Notes: a model not told the origin generated them from the letters alone. 30,249 nt of DNA from Prevotellaceae bacterium UBA3627 (GCA_002373375.1 DFLE01000051.1:1-30249), one strand, 5' to 3'. Counted from the first letter of the stretch, positions 16,701 through 23,428 are shown. Numbers and translations: made by a program.

Positions 16701-17677
16701 GCAGTGGCATAGGCTTGCATATCGTAAGTGAATATGTGCGTATGCATGGCGGCACCATCACCGTTACCGACAATGAGCCGCAGGGCGCTGTGTTCACATT
16801 GGTGATAGACCGACAGGAGAACGTGCAGGAGGGCGGACAGGAAGACGTGCAGCGTCAACCGGATGCCGATGCCCTTGCAGCTCCAGTGAGGGTTGATGAC
16901 GTAAAGCAGTGCATACTCGTGGTGGATGACAACAATGACTTGCGCACGTTCATCGTTGACAGTCTGCGCACCGCGTATGCCGGCAAACACTATGAGATAC
17001 TTGAGGCTCCTGACGGCGTGGAGGCGCTGGAGCGCTTGAAGGCTAATGAGGTGACGCTGATAGTCACCGATATCATGATGCCGCGCATGGACGGTATGGA
17101 ACTGACCAGACGCGTAAAGACTGACATCCAACTGTCTCATATACCAGTCATCATGCTCACCGCCAAGCAGACAGACCGCGACATTGTCAGCGGACTGAAA
17201 CTGGGTGCCGACGACTATCTCACCAAACCCTTCAATATGGAGCACCTCTTGCTGCGCATAGACAAGTTTATAGAGTGGCAGCAGCAGAGCCACGAGATGT
17301 TCCGTAAGAAGGTGGAGGTCAACCCCTCAGAGATAACCATCACTCCGCTTGACGAGCAGTTCGTGCAGAAGGCGCTGACGTTGGTGGAGGAACACATGGC
17401 CGACAGCGACTACAGCGTGGAGCAGCTGAGCTCAGACCTCAGCATGTCTCGTGCCAACCTGTATAAGAAGATGATGAACATCACTGGACAGAGTCCTCAT
17501 GACTTTATGCGCTCCATAAGGTTGAAACGTGCGTGTCAGTTGCTTGAGCGCTCGCAGATGCAGGTGTCAGAGATAGCCTATGCCGTAGGTTACAGCTCGC
17601 CCAAGCGTTTCTCTGAGAACTTCAAGGCAGAGTATGGCGTTACTCCTTCTGAGTACATGAGGCGGTCAGCGCAGTGA
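13769..17677 (+). CDS. Hybrid two-component system sensor/response regulator (HTCS)
   Basis: A single-chain sensor and transcription factor of 1302 residues, the standard local activator of glycan loci in this phylum. Order: signal peptide or anchor (about 1-24), periplasmic two-bladed propeller made of Reg_prop repeats (about 30-645, with recurring DxxGxLWxGT-like units such as DSRGMLWVGT), a Y_Y_Y domain (about 655-740), transmembrane helix (about 747-772), HisKA with His804 in NISHDLRTPL, HATPase with NLLSNALKYT and GSGIGLHIV, receiver (from about 1048) with phospho-acceptor Asp1101 in VTDIMMPRMDG, and an AraC-type DNA-binding domain (about 1198-1302). All key residues are intact. It lies 91 bp after the GH5 gene with no clear promoter in the gap. 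It probably senses oligosaccharides made by the GH5 enzyme; inferred from family and position. Confidence 0.97.
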   Translation: MTLRLKIWLLLCALTSFGGLRAAAFSFHNLGVKQGLSSNTVNTMLVDSRGMLWVGTSMGLNRYDGYDVSVFRYFDVERTLPAANIHSLREDAAGNIWIRYDNGMVRYDMRSQTFHADNRQYLKSLGLNVSAESAMTVDGWGNLWFAGDGKVCYHNCKTGENRQWKVKLSMKGSQWHIVDCAEGLYLCDEQRVWRFLAKTGGIAPVALPANMRGKHLRLYVDSENSLWIYSTVNEGIYHYKGVQLDIPHGGGSNAIRDIYDDGRGRLWVATDHNGVFVYDKQKNSTEHLRNDRNDATSIASDNVTCITSDRHGTMWLGHFKSGVSYSYSRRALFQSGGRHFGDISTMMYDRHGNLWLGTDGGGVYIEHSDNTYVKAALPDITISSLLETHDGTVWVGTYNGGLYKMRGSSVENIYTREGGALTNDAVWQLAEDNHNKVWIASGFGQLSVFSPVTGRAETVMMGKQSIQGLSLAFDGRHTMYIGSYYGVWVYDTDSKKSRCLTGNRKGTQKLLQPAVVSLCYDRSRDALWVAHATGVSVLDIKKDSISYIDDTNGLFDNNVKSIVQDKQGNMWLSTSHGLSCVQMSKDGYVTHNFYGNEGLYNDYFNTFAATLSPQGDVLMGGSDGYTRISPQVMYSNKSRPKLTLSEVTVGGRTVPVDSEVLRLAYDDYQIVLRFFTGDLSSAGRVLYAYRVKELGKDWVYTDKNKIEFFSLTHGSYTLEVKAADENGNWGEVTTLRIKVSPPFYLSWWMQLFYLLLAGVAIYMIYRFVHNRHHRRIEEQRRQMEQAQQAQLSEMKLRFFTNISHDLRTPLTLIISPLQTIIAELTGQDNTKLRDKLRMVYRNAELLYNQVSTLLDFRRLDVGAEKLTLQSIDVAQYVGNICLSFQDYAKERGIALSYESQREHLYFTVDAEKLNKIMYNLLSNALKYTPDGGSVKVTLAADQQLRISVADTGCGVSDADKSRIFQRFYQVRTDDAKAGSGIGLHIVSEYVRMHGGTITVTDNEPQGAVFTLVIDRQENVQEGGQEDVQRQPDADALAAPVRVDDVKQCILVVDDNNDLRTFIVDSLRTAYAGKHYEILEAPDGVEALERLKANEVTLIVTDIMMPRMDGMELTRRVKTDIQLSHIPVIMLTAKQTDRDIVSGLKLGADDYLTKPFNMEHLLLRIDKFIEWQQQSHEMFRKKVEVNPSEITITPLDEQFVQKALTLVEEHMADSDYSVEQLSSDLSMSRANLYKKMMNITGQSPHDFMRSIRLKRACQLLERSQMQVSEIAYAVGYSSPKRFSENFKAEYGVTPSEYMRRSAQ

Positions 17678-17706
17678 TGCGCAGAGTAAAAAAGCACAGA
17701 CAAAAT

Positions 17707-17737
17707 TTGGCGTTTATATTGTTTTTTCGTAACTTTG
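17707..17737 (+). promoter_or_regulatory. Promoter of the DUF1294 gene; fixes its start
   Basis: TTG (17707-17709) and TAACTTTG (17730-17737) with a 20-base spacing fit the Bacteroidetes promoter. A TTG codon at 17735 in the same frame lies inside the -7 box and cannot be the start; the ATG at 17747 is only ten bases after the box, giving a very short or absent leader. Confidence 0.75.
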
Positions 17738-17746
17738 CCGTTACAG

Positions 17747-18025
17747 ATGAAGACAATTTTAATATACCTTATAGTCATCAACGTCGTCACTTTCGTGATA
17801 TACGGCTATGACAAGTGGCAGTCGCAGCACGGAGGATGGCGCATCAGCGAGAGAGCCTTGCTGGGCTTGGTGGCTGCCTTTGGTGGAGTAGGGGCGCTGG
17901 CTGGAATGTGGGGCTTGCGTCATAAGACCAAGCACCGTCTGTTCGTGGTAGGCGTGCCAGCAATAATGCTGGTGGAGTTCCTGCTGTTCAATGTAGTGTT
18001 GTATCTTATTACGTCATCGTGGTAA
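17747..18025 (+). CDS. DUF1294 small membrane protein
   Basis: A 92-residue integral membrane protein. It has the DUF1294 layout: a first helix (ILIYLIVINVVTFVIYGYD), a conserved basic/amphipathic stretch with DKWQSQHGGWRISERALLGL, a Gly-rich segment followed by HKTKH, and a last helix (VVGVPAIMLVEFLLFNVVL). The function of this family is unknown. The start is placed at 17747 because the promoter overlaps the four-codon upstream extension. It is a separate unit from the regulator before it. Confidence 0.88.
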   Translation: MKTILIYLIVINVVTFVIYGYDKWQSQHGGWRISERALLGLVAAFGGVGALAGMWGLRHKTKHRLFVVGVPAIMLVEFLLFNVVLYLITSSW

Positions 18026-18026
18026 G

Positions 18027-18136
18027 ACCCCATCCCGGCCCTCCCAAGGGGAGGGTGACCAAATGACGAGAAGCCCATAATGGCTCAATCCCCCCCGCTT
18101 CGCATCTCCCTTCCCTTGGGAGGGACGGGGTGGGGT
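18027..18136. repeat. G/C-rich inverted repeat between DUF1294 and glsB-like genes
   Basis: Arms 18027-18050 and 18113-18136 are inverted copies, matching at 22 of 24 positions around CCCTCCCAAGGG. Each arm can also fold on itself (18039-18055: CCCTCCC-AAG-GGGAGGG). TGACCAAAT is present just after the first arm (18056-18064) and again after the second (18142-18150). It looks like a dispersed, MITE-like or terminator-like element of the type common in Bacteroidetes intergenic DNA; it could attenuate transcription into the next gene. Confidence 0.75.
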
Positions 18137-18180
18137 TCGAATGACCAAATTATTATTTAATCTTTAATTCTATACTAACT

Positions 18181-18432
18181 ATGATTGATCTTATTGTCAG
18201 TATTATCATTGGAATTCTCGCCGGAGCTATTGCCGGCAAGTTGACAAACCAGAGTGGCAACGGCTGTCTCATCAATCTTCTGCTCGGTGTAGTAGGTGGT
18301 TTCGTAGGTGGCTGGCTCTTCGGAATCCTCGGCATCAACATGGGCGGTGCGCCTTCATGGCTGGGTGCGCTGATTACCGCTACGGTGGGTGCTGCCCTCG
18401 TATTGTGGATTTGGAGTAAACTGAAAAAATAG
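18181..18432 (+). CDS. GlsB/YeaQ/YmgE-family small membrane protein
   Basis: An 83-residue, very hydrophobic Gly-rich protein of the transglycosylase-associated protein family, often linked to envelope stress. Three helices are visible: IVSIIIGILAGAIAGKL, INLLLGVVGGFVGGWLFGIL and a C-terminal LITATVGAALVLWIWSKL, with the GGFVGGW and GNGCLINLLLG signatures. Length is normal for the family. No clear TAnnTTTG box was found before it; the inverted repeat at 18027-18136 separates it from DUF1294. The biochemical role of the family is not established. Confidence 0.88.
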   Translation: MIDLIVSIIIGILAGAIAGKLTNQSGNGCLINLLLGVVGGFVGGWLFGILGINMGGAPSWLGALITATVGAALVLWIWSKLKK

Positions 18433-18442
18433 TGACAAACAA

Positions 18443-18495
18443 TTTTTGAATTATGAGTTCTTGCTCAGGCAAGCGTCACTGCGTGCCGAGCGATG
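18443..18495. repeat. Dispersed element, copy 1 (upstream of hppA)
   Basis: TTTTGAATTATGAGTTCTT (18444-18462) and AAGCGTCACTGCGTGCCGAG-CGATG (18471-18495) recur base for base at 25999-26017 and 26041-26065, with a different middle (8 bases here, 23 there). The copy here continues into the heptamer run that reaches the hppA start. Confidence 0.85.
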
Positions 18496-18515
18496 AGTTG
18501 GCTGCGTTCAACTTG

Positions 18516-18555
18516 TAACTCATAACTCATAACTCATAACTCATAACTCATAACT
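18516..18555 (+). repeat. TAACTCA heptamer tandem repeat abutting the hppA start
   Basis: Five perfect copies of TAACTCA (18516-18550) plus a partial sixth. The ATG at 18561 follows within six bases, so the repeat forms the immediate leader. The opposite-strand heptamer TTATGAG appears twice at the edge of the other element copy (25984-25997). Copy number could vary by slippage. Confidence 0.85.
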
Positions 18556-18560
18556 TGCTT

Positions 18561-20741
18561 ATGCAAAACATTCCTTCTGTATTCTGGCTCGTGCCCGTAG
18601 CGTCACTGGTAGCGCTGGGCATGGCACTTTATTTCTACCTTCAGATGAAGAAGGCAGATGAGGGTACTGACCGCATGAAAGAGATAGCCCTGCACGTGCG
18701 CAAGGGCGCCATGGCATACCTCAAGCAGCAGTACAAGGTGGTAACCATAGTATTTATAATCCTCGCCGTTATCTTCGCCATCATGGCTTACGGCTTCCAG
18801 TTGCAGAACCCATGGGTGCCGTTCGCATTCCTTACTGGTGGTCTGTTCTCTGGTTTGGCAGGTTTCTTCGGTATGAAGACAGCCACATACGCCTCTGCAC
18901 GTACAGCCAACGCAGCACGTCAGAGCCTCAACGCCGGACTGAAGGTGGCTTTCCGTTCAGGTGCCGTAATGGGACTTACCGTGGTAGGTCTCGGACTGCT
19001 CGATATCGCCATCTGGTTCGTGGTGCTCAATATGGCAGGCGTTGACAGCCTTATTACCATCACCACCACCATGCTGACATTTGGTATGGGTGCTTCCACT
19101 CAGGCACTCTTCGCACGTGTGGGCGGCGGCATATACACCAAGGCTGCCGATGTGGGTGCCGACATCGTGGGCAAGGTGGAGGCTGACATCCCTGAGGATG
19201 ACCCTCGCAACCCTGCCACCATAGCTGACAACGTAGGCGACAACGTAGGTGACGTGGCTGGCATGGGCGCCGACCTCTATGAGAGTTATTGCGGCTCAAT
19301 ACTGTCAACAGCAGCGTTGGGTGCCACGGCTTACCTGGGTACACAGATGCAGCTGCAGTATGTCATAGCACCTATGATAATAGCAGCAGTGGGCATATTC
19401 CTCTCACTCTTCGGCATCTTCCTCGTACGCACTGAGGAGGGCGCAGGCATGAAGCAACTGCTCCACTCACTGGGCCTTGGCACTAACGTCAGCGCATGCC
19501 TCATTGCAGTGGCTACGTTTGCCATACTCTACCTGCTTGGCATAGAGAACTGGATATACATCTCTTGCTCCGTTATTGTAGGTCTGTTGGCTGGTGTCAT
19601 CATAGGTCAGGCAACGGAGTATTATACCTCACACTCTTACAAGCCAACACAGGAGATAAGCGCAGCGTCACAGACCGGTGCCGCCACCGTCATAATAAAA
19701 GGTGTGGGTACGGGTATGATATCTACCATGATACCTGTGGTGACCATCTCTGTGGCTATCATGCTGAGCTACCTCTGTGCCAACGGCTTTGACCTTGACG
19801 TCAACGCACAGGCTCTGTCCAAAGGTCTATATGGCGTGGGTATAGCTGCCGTGGGTATGCTCTCTACCTTGGGCATCACACTGGCAACAGACGCTTACGG
19901 TCCGATAGCCGACAACGCCGGCGGCAATGCCGAGATGAGCGAACTGGGTGAGGAGGTGCGCAAGCGTACCGACGCTCTTGACGCACTGGGCAACACCACC
20001 GCCGCTACCGGCAAGGGATTCGCTATCGGCTCTGCAGCCTTGACAGCATTGGCTCTGCTCGCCTCTTACATAGAGGAGATAAAGGAGGCAGTGCAGCGAC
20101 TGGCATCTGCCGGCGACCAGCACATGGCAGATATACTTACACAGATACAAGACATACCGGCCTTCATGAACTACTTCCAGGTGAACCTCATGAACCCGAA
20201 GGTTATCGTGGGTGTGTTCATTGGTGCTATGGCTGCATTCCTCTTCTCTGGCATCACCATGGGTGCCGTAGGCCGTGCCGCTGAGGACATGGTGAAGGAG
20301 GTGCGCCGTCAGTTCCGTGAGATTGCCGGCATACTTGAGGGTAAGGCTACGCCTGACTACGGCCGTTGCGTGGAGATTTCCACACGCTCTGCCCAGCGCG
20401 AGATGATATTCCCATCGCTGCTCGCCATCATCATACCTATCCTCGTGGGCGTATTGCTCGGCGTGGCTGGTGTACTGGGACTGCTCGTAGGCGGACTGGC
20501 AGCAGGCTTCACGCTGGCTATCTTCATGAGTAACGCCGGTGGTGCGTGGGACAATGCCAAGAAGATGGTAGAGGAAGGCAACTTCGGTGGCAAGGGCTCT
20601 GAGTGCCACAAGGCCACCGTGGTAGGCGACACCGTAGGCGATCCGTTCAAGGATACGTCTGGTCCGTCGCTCAACATCCTCATCAAACTGATGTCTATGG
20701 TCTCTATCGTGATGGCAGGACTCACAGTAGCTTTCCTGTAA
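18561..20741 (+). CDS. hppA: Membrane-bound ion-pumping pyrophosphatase, K+-dependent type
   Basis: Hydrolyses cytoplasmic pyrophosphate and pumps Na+ and/or H+ across the inner membrane. In 726 residues it has about 16 hydrophobic segments, the substrate-site signature D197-x7-K205-x-E207 (in DVGADIVGKVE), DNVGDNVGD from residue 223, and a late DTVGDPFKDTSGP block. GNTTAATGKG (Ala481) has Ala where K+-independent enzymes have Lys, so it should need K+; such enzymes in Bacteroides pump Na+ with or without H+, and the ion cannot be fixed here. The ATG at 18561 is preferred over a TTG at 18555, since the latter lies at the end of the heptamer repeat. Monocistronic by spacing. Confidence 0.96.
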   Translation: MQNIPSVFWLVPVASLVALGMALYFYLQMKKADEGTDRMKEIALHVRKGAMAYLKQQYKVVTIVFIILAVIFAIMAYGFQLQNPWVPFAFLTGGLFSGLAGFFGMKTATYASARTANAARQSLNAGLKVAFRSGAVMGLTVVGLGLLDIAIWFVVLNMAGVDSLITITTTMLTFGMGASTQALFARVGGGIYTKAADVGADIVGKVEADIPEDDPRNPATIADNVGDNVGDVAGMGADLYESYCGSILSTAALGATAYLGTQMQLQYVIAPMIIAAVGIFLSLFGIFLVRTEEGAGMKQLLHSLGLGTNVSACLIAVATFAILYLLGIENWIYISCSVIVGLLAGVIIGQATEYYTSHSYKPTQEISAASQTGAATVIIKGVGTGMISTMIPVVTISVAIMLSYLCANGFDLDVNAQALSKGLYGVGIAAVGMLSTLGITLATDAYGPIADNAGGNAEMSELGEEVRKRTDALDALGNTTAATGKGFAIGSAALTALALLASYIEEIKEAVQRLASAGDQHMADILTQIQDIPAFMNYFQVNLMNPKVIVGVFIGAMAAFLFSGITMGAVGRAAEDMVKEVRRQFREIAGILEGKATPDYGRCVEISTRSAQREMIFPSLLAIIIPILVGVLLGVAGVLGLLVGGLAAGFTLAIFMSNAGGAWDNAKKMVEEGNFGGKGSECHKATVVGDTVGDPFKDTSGPSLNILIKLMSMVSIVMAGLTVAFL

Positions 20742-20923
20742 GGCGGAAAAAGGCCAAATCGCTAAAATGTCCTATTTGCATCCTTCCGTTAACGCCTCGT
20801 GCTTGCGATATTTCAAAATTATTTCCCGCTGGTCGCGTACAGCGAAATCTGCGGATGGTTGTAACTGCTTGATAATCAGTAGTAGGATATAAAAAAGCAT
20901 AAAAAAACGGTAGTTTTTGCCCT

Positions 20924-21011
20924 GTAAAAGCTATGCTTTCATGGTGTAAAAGCTATCGAATGACACTCTAAAAGCTATGCTTTCACATCGTAAAGTGATA
21001 GCTTTCACGAA
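20924..21011. repeat. Four-unit 22-bp near-palindromic array, copy 2
   Basis: Units at 20924-20945, 20946-20967, 20968-20989 and 20990-21011, again exactly 22 bp each. Units 1 and 3 hold the AAAAGCTATGCTTTC core; unit 2 is diverged in its second half; unit 4 shares GTAAAGTGATAGCTTTCAC exactly with unit 2 of the array at 113-200. Confidence 0.85.
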
Positions 21012-21012
21012 A

Positions 21013-21048
21013 AAGGGGGCGCGAAAAGTCGATTTTTCGCGTCCCCTT
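21013..21048 (+). terminator. Strong hairpin with T-rich tail
   Basis: Arms AAGGGGGCGCGAAAA (21013-21027) and TTTTCGCGTCCCCTT (21034-21048) pair over 15 bp with one G-T wobble and a six-base loop, followed by ATTGTTTTTTAT. It fits an intrinsic terminator for plus-strand transcripts, though it lies about 270 bp after hppA and directly abuts the repeat array, so it may be part of the composite element. Confidence 0.65.
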
Positions 21049-21119
21049 ATTGTTTTTTATGCCTCTTTTTCTTCTATTTTACGTTTTTTCGTTGACATGA
21101 TTTTAATCAAGCAATGACA

Positions 21120-21430
21120 AAAATGTCCTATTCTATGTAGTTCGTTCCATCTACGGATTTTGGGATTTCAGGATAGTTGTTTTTTGCTTCTTCTGTAGTT
21201 TGAATTCCTTAAATCCTTGAATCCTTAGAATACTTTTCTTTTGTCTATGGATTTTAGGATTTTGGGATTGTTATATTTTCGGTTCTTCAGCATTGCAAAA
21301 TCCTTGAATCCTATAATCCTTAGAAATACATTTTCTGTCTGTATCTGCCTCTACGGATTTTGGGATTATAGGATTTTTGCGTCAGGCATCGACTTAATTC
21401 AGCCTTTATCCTTGACTCCTATCTGTCTCA
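21120..21430. repeat. 27-bp box plus three GGATT-rich units, copy 2
   Basis: The box at 21120-21146 is identical to 332-358. Three units follow (21151-21228, 21245-21323, 21351-21430), the first two spaced as about 80-bp units. Each starts CTAYGGATTTTRGGATT and ends with a run of the type ATCCTTGAATCCTTAG, so the ends are imperfect inverted repeats. The third unit is the most diverged at its right end. Confidence 0.85.
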
Positions 21431-21496
21431 GAATGATGCACCATTAGCAAAAGCGAAGTGAGCAAAATATCAGATTATAATCTGTGAATAAATAAA

Positions 21497-21534
21497 AGAA
21501 ACGGTGTCATGCATAGCGTCATGACACCGTTTCT
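21497..21534. terminator. Perfect 15-bp hairpin, probable terminator
   Basis: AGAAACGGTGTCATG (21497-21511) and CATGACACCGTTTCT (21520-21534) pair without mismatch around an eight-base loop. A-rich and T-rich flanks are short, so termination could work in either direction. It lies between the repeat units and the promoter of the AAA-ATPase gene. Confidence 0.6.
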
Positions 21535-21570
21535 TGTTAAATTATATATTTTTATGATGGCAAAAAGCAG

Positions 21571-21597
21571 TTGTTTCACGGAAAAAGTGTAACTTTG
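21571..21597 (+). promoter_or_regulatory. Promoter of the AAA-ATPase/nuclease-fold gene
   Basis: TAACTTTG (21590-21597) is a full match to the -7 consensus. The nearest TTG (21571-21573) gives a spacing of 16, shorter than usual. The leader would be about 80 bases. Confidence 0.6.
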
Positions 21598-21650
21598 CAA
21601 ATGGAATAAGGGTGATGGATGAAGGATGAGGGTTTGTTGCCTGATATTCC

Positions 21651-21674
21651 CAAACGACCAAACGACTAAACGAC
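21651..21674 (+). repeat. 8-bp tandem repeat in the leader
   Basis: Three copies of YAAACGAC (21651-21658, 21659-21666, 21667-21674) end seven bases before the ATG at 21681. Similar to the heptamer run before hppA in position, though unrelated in sequence. Confidence 0.7.
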
Positions 21675-21680
21675 CAAGAT

Positions 21681-23255
21681 ATGAAACTTCCTATTGGCAT
21701 ACAAGACTTTGAGAGCCTCCGTAAGGACGGCTACCTCTACGTTGACAAGACGGAACACGTTTATCGCCTCGTCTCGGAGGGACGTTACTACTTCCTGTCC
21801 CGTCCGCGCCGCTTCGGTAAGTCATTGCTTTTATCAACGATAAAGTCGTTGTTTCTTGGCAAACGCGAGTTGTTCAAGGGACTGGCGATAGACCAGAAGG
21901 AAGATTGGGACTGGGCAGTGCACCCAGTGATGCACCTTGACTTGAATACGGAGAAGTATGACAGCAAGGAGAAACTTGAAGGCAAACTCAACTCATTCCT
22001 TTCAGAAAACGAGAAACTATATGGCAGGGAAGAATGGGAGAATACCTTCGGCATACGTTTTGAGGGAATAATAAAGCGCGCCTACGAGAAGACCGGCCAG
22101 CGCGTGGTAATCCTCGTGGACGAATACGACAAGCCACTGCTGCAAGCCATAGGAAACAAAGAACTACAAGAAGAGTATCGCGGCACGTTGAAAGGCTTCT
22201 ACGGAGCACTGAAGTCCATGGACGGCTGCATCAAGTTCGCCATGCTCACCGGAGTTACGAAGTTCGGCAAGGTCAGCGTGTTCAGCGACCTAAACAACCT
22301 TGAGGACATATCCCTTGACTATGGCTATCATGACATCTGCGGCATAACAGAGCAGGAACTGCTTACATGTTTCAGTGAGCAGATAGGCACATTGGCACAG
22401 CGAGCCAGGATGACGCGAGAGGAATGTATAGAGAAACTCCGTAAGATGTACGACGGCTACCACTTTTGTGAAGATGCCCCAGGCATATATAACCCGTTCA
22501 GCGTACTCAGCACATTCAAGAAACAGAGTTTCGGCAGCTACTGGTTTGAGACCGGCACACCGACATACCTCGTAGAACTGTTGCGCCGCCACTACTACGA
22601 CCTCGAGGACATGGCAACGTCAGAGGTCACCGCAGATGTGCTGAACAGTATAGATGCAGAGTCCACCAACCCTATACCAGTGATATACCAGAGCGGCTAC
22701 CTCACCATCAAAGGATATGACAAAGAGTTCCAGATGTACAGACTGGGTTTCCCGAACCAAGAGGTGGAAGAAGGCTTCATAAAGTACCTTGCACCGTTCT
22801 ATCTTGACAACAGGGAGGAAAGGTCGGTATTTGACATAAGGAGCTTCACGTCAGACGTCAGGGAAGGCAATGCCGAGCAGTTCCTGAGCCGACTGAAATC
22901 ACTTTTCGCCAGTGCGCCATACGACAGTGTGAAGGGTGACAAGGAAAACCATTTCCAGAATATGATGTGGGTGGTGTTCAAGATGATGGGTTTCTACTCA
23001 CAGACGGAATACCACACCAGCGACGGACGCATAGACCTGCTGGTAGAGACACCGCAGTACCGCTACATCATGGAGTTCAAGCTTGACGGCACAGCCGAGG
23101 AGGCACTGCAACAGATAAAAGACAAGAACTATCAGCTGCAGTTCTTCGGCGACTCCCTCACTATCAGCAATGGCTGGGGAGGGGCTAAAACCTATATAAT
23201 AGGTGTGAACTTCTCCAAGGAGACCCGCACCATAGACAAGTGGATTATAGAGTAG
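21681..23255 (+). CDS. AAA-ATPase-like / PD-(D/E)XK nuclease-fold protein (DUF1703 type)
   Basis: A 524-residue protein of a family that is multi-copy and lineage-variable in Bacteroidetes. The N-terminal ATPase part has Walker A in SRPRRFGKS (Lys47-Ser48) and Walker B in VVILVDEYDKP (Asp147-Glu148). The C-terminal domain has a PD-(D/E)XK-like core: DGRIDLLVE (Asp452) and IMEFKLDG (Glu465, Lys467). All these residues are present, so the protein looks intact. Its cellular role is unknown; nuclease activity, defence or mobile-element links are possibilities only. It stands alone with its own promoter, flanked on both sides by repeat-rich DNA. Confidence 0.88.
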   Translation: MKLPIGIQDFESLRKDGYLYVDKTEHVYRLVSEGRYYFLSRPRRFGKSLLLSTIKSLFLGKRELFKGLAIDQKEDWDWAVHPVMHLDLNTEKYDSKEKLEGKLNSFLSENEKLYGREEWENTFGIRFEGIIKRAYEKTGQRVVILVDEYDKPLLQAIGNKELQEEYRGTLKGFYGALKSMDGCIKFAMLTGVTKFGKVSVFSDLNNLEDISLDYGYHDICGITEQELLTCFSEQIGTLAQRARMTREECIEKLRKMYDGYHFCEDAPGIYNPFSVLSTFKKQSFGSYWFETGTPTYLVELLRRHYYDLEDMATSEVTADVLNSIDAESTNPIPVIYQSGYLTIKGYDKEFQMYRLGFPNQEVEEGFIKYLAPFYLDNREERSVFDIRSFTSDVREGNAEQFLSRLKSLFASAPYDSVKGDKENHFQNMMWVVFKMMGFYSQTEYHTSDGRIDLLVETPQYRYIMEFKLDGTAEEALQQIKDKNYQLQFFGDSLTISNGWGGAKTYIIGVNFSKETRTIDKWIIE

Positions 23256-23260
23256 TTCTT

Positions 23261-23428
23261 CCACAGATGACATGGATTAACCGACCACAGATTACCGGGA
23301 TTACATTGATTATTTTTTCGACAACGGATTTAGACGAATTTCTGGTTCTTCAGTAGTATACAACAAAGACCAAAGTTATCTACTACATTTTAAGGTGAAC
23401 GATACCATCTGTGTCCATCTGTTCCATC
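23261..23428. repeat. CACAGAT-type inverted repeat cluster
   Basis: CCACAGATGACATGGATTA (23261-23279) and CCACAGATTAC (23285-23295) face a run on the other side, CCATCTGTGTCCATCTGT (23405-23422), which is their reverse-complement type. It lies between two convergent genes and could pair into a long imperfect hairpin. No canonical terminator with a T-tail was seen. Confidence 0.5.

Larger units (their letters stand above)
20742..21680. other. 939-bp repeat-dense intergenic region
   Basis: No gene is credible here; the longest frame (from 21241) is a translation of repeat DNA. In order it holds a lone AAAATGTCCTATT (20764-20776), a four-unit 22-bp array, a strong hairpin, the 27-bp box with three GGATT-rich units, a perfect 15-bp hairpin, and the promoter and leader of the next gene. 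Confidence 0.8.

Noticed and set aside
16415..17293. 292-residue minus-strand frame antisense to the hybrid regulator
   Set aside because: It lies within the intact kinase/receiver coding region and shows no domain features; it is explained by codon bias of the real gene. The 260-residue antisense frame in hppA (19827-20609) was rejected for the same reason.
2426..17677. Complete xyloglucan utilization locus
   Set aside because: The BACON-GH5 enzyme resembles xyloglucanases, but no alpha-xylosidase, beta-galactosidase, fucosidase or further glucosidase is encoded here, so the substrate is left as a beta-glucan-type polymer.
18555..18563. TTG at 18555 as the hppA start
   Set aside because: It falls at the end of the heptamer repeat and adds only two residues; the ATG at 18561 is the normal choice.
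113..21430. A 21-kb mobile island bounded by the two composite repeats
   Set aside because: The interval includes hppA and other housekeeping-type genes, and has no integrase, transposase or target duplication. The repeats look like independent copies.
21241..21447. 68-residue plus-strand reading frame
   Set aside because: It is a translation of the GGATT-rich repeat units, with no start signal of its own.
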